A stretch of 6,008 nucleotides of DNA, taken from positions 1 through 6,008 of the forward strand of contig JAGNPF010000104.1 in NCBI GenBank assembly GCA_017989775.1. Direction: 5' to 3'. Each line of letters opens with the position of its first letter. Position 1 is the stretch's first letter. Origin of the DNA: Flavobacterium sp. (lineage in GTDB: Bacteria > Bacteroidota > Bacteroidia > Flavobacteriales > Flavobacteriaceae). The position numbers and the translations under genes were made by a program. Below, in pieces: positions 5,819-6,008 of this stretch. Under the pieces are notes generated by a model. The model saw only the letters and a list, made by a program, of their open reading frames with translations, searched no databases and was not told the origin of the DNA.

Positions 5819-5834
5819 ATTTGTTGGTACAAAT
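5819..5834. promoter_or_regulatory. Operator box 2 for the MarR regulator
   Basis: ATTTGT-TGGT-ACAAAT is an inverted repeat with exactly the half-sites and 4-base spacer of box 1, lying 30 bp closer to the gene. It overlaps the end of the -7 element and the expected transcript start, so a bound dimer would block initiation. A lone half-site ATTTGT is also at 5804-5809, 15 bp further on and touching the start codon. Confidence 0.7.
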
Positions 5835-5863
5835 GTATTATTATTTTTATTTGTATATACAAA
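5830..5863 (-). promoter_or_regulatory. Promoter of the marR-nitroreductase-yceI operon
   Basis: On the minus strand TACATTTG (5837-5830) is a perfect TAnnTTTG -7 element. A TTTG lies at 5863-5860, 22 bases upstream, a little longer than the usual 19-21. The transcript would start near 5826, leaving a leader of roughly 20 bases before the marR ATG. Both elements are covered by operator boxes. AATATTTG at 5867-5860 is a poorer alternative. Confidence 0.65.
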
Positions 5864-5865
5864 TA
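5848..5865. promoter_or_regulatory. Operator box 1: perfect 18-bp palindrome
   Basis: TATTTGTATATACAAATA is a perfect palindrome centred between 5856 and 5857. Its core ATTTGT-ATAT-ACAAAT (5849-5864) has the same half-sites and spacer as box 2. Length and symmetry fit a MarR dimer site, and it covers the -33 element of the operon promoter, so autorepression is the simple reading. Confidence 0.78.
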
Positions 5866-5961
5866 TTGAGTTAAGGTTTTGTTAAAATTATTTTCAAGAG
5901 CCAATCTCGGGATGCGTCTTGAATTGGTTTTAGGTAGCTATTCCAACATAAAAAGGAGGGT

Positions 5962-5991
5962 TTTGTACGAAATTGAGCCTGTGTAAATTTG
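5962..5991 (+). promoter_or_regulatory. Divergent Bacteroidota-type promoter
   Basis: TTTG (5962-5965), an 18-base spacer and TAAATTTG (5984-5991) match the TTTG / TAnnTTTG pattern on the plus strand. The ATG at 6000 follows within 9 bases of the -7 element, again implying a very short 5' leader. The rest of the space between marR and this promoter (5866-5961) shows no gene I can support; it holds only a weak CAAGAGC/GCgTCTTG inverted repeat at 5895-5921 without a T-tract. Confidence 0.55.
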
Positions 5992-5999
5992 GAGTAATT

Positions 6000-6008
6000 A
6001 TGAAAATA
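6000..6008 (+). CDS. Possible start of a divergent gene (first three codons only)
   Basis: ATG AAA ATA reaches the window end. Support is the perfect -7 element just upstream and a GGAG at 5991-5994 with a 5-base gap to the ATG, although that GGAG would lie at or before the expected transcript start. Nothing can be said about the product. Confidence 0.35.

Noticed and set aside
5895..5921. Inverted repeat CAAGAGC/GCgTCTTG as terminator or operator
   Set aside because: It is short, has a bulge and a large loop, lacks a T-tract and does not resemble the MarR boxes.
5871..6008. Minus-strand frame open for 45 codons from the window edge to a TAA at 5873-5871
   Set aside because: No recognisable protein features; it ends just before the marR operator and overlaps a good plus-strand promoter and ATG. 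Probably chance, though the sequence beyond 6008 would settle it.

Overview
The window looks like the chromosome of a flavobacterium or close relative (phylum Bacteroidota). The genes are AT-rich and start without Shine-Dalgarno sequences, usually after A-rich stretches such as AAATATG. Three places carry the Bacteroidota promoter pattern (TTTG at about -33 and TAnnTTTG at about -7), and the proteins read as flavobacterial in style. All complete genes lie on the minus strand, so transcription runs from high to low coordinates.

From right to left there are three blocks. (1) At 6008-4035 a possible plus-strand gene starts at 6000 and leaves the window. Divergent to it is a complete three-gene operon: a MarR-type regulator (5803-5345), an NfsB-like FMN nitroreductase (5328-4696) and a secreted YceI-family protein (4659-4093). 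It has a promoter overlapped by two identical-half-site operator boxes (5849-5864 and 5819-5834) and ends in a clear intrinsic terminator (4035-4070). (2) At 3996-714 lies the front of a tryptophan operon: promoter, an unlisted 18-residue leader peptide with three consecutive Trp codons (trpL, 3961-3905), a mutually exclusive antiterminator/terminator pair, then trpE, trpG and trpD. These genes convert chorismate through anthranilate to phosphoribosyl-anthranilate. (3) Only 22 bases after trpD is a Fic-family AMPylation enzyme (691 to beyond base 1), also missing from simple ORF calling because it leaves the window. No terminator or consensus promoter separates it from trpD, so it probably lies within or at the end of the trp transcript, where trpC would often be expected.

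The strongest find is the complete ribosome-mediated trp attenuator. All parts can be read directly: WWW control codons, a stop codon buried in the antiterminator arm, and a 12-bp terminator stem with eight U. The promoter is so close to the leader AUG that the leader peptide is probably translated from a leaderless or nearly leaderless RNA. Other points are an interspersed palindromic repeat holding the trpG stop codon, a heptamer tandem repeat between trpE and trpG, and the AT-rich fic gene behind trpD.
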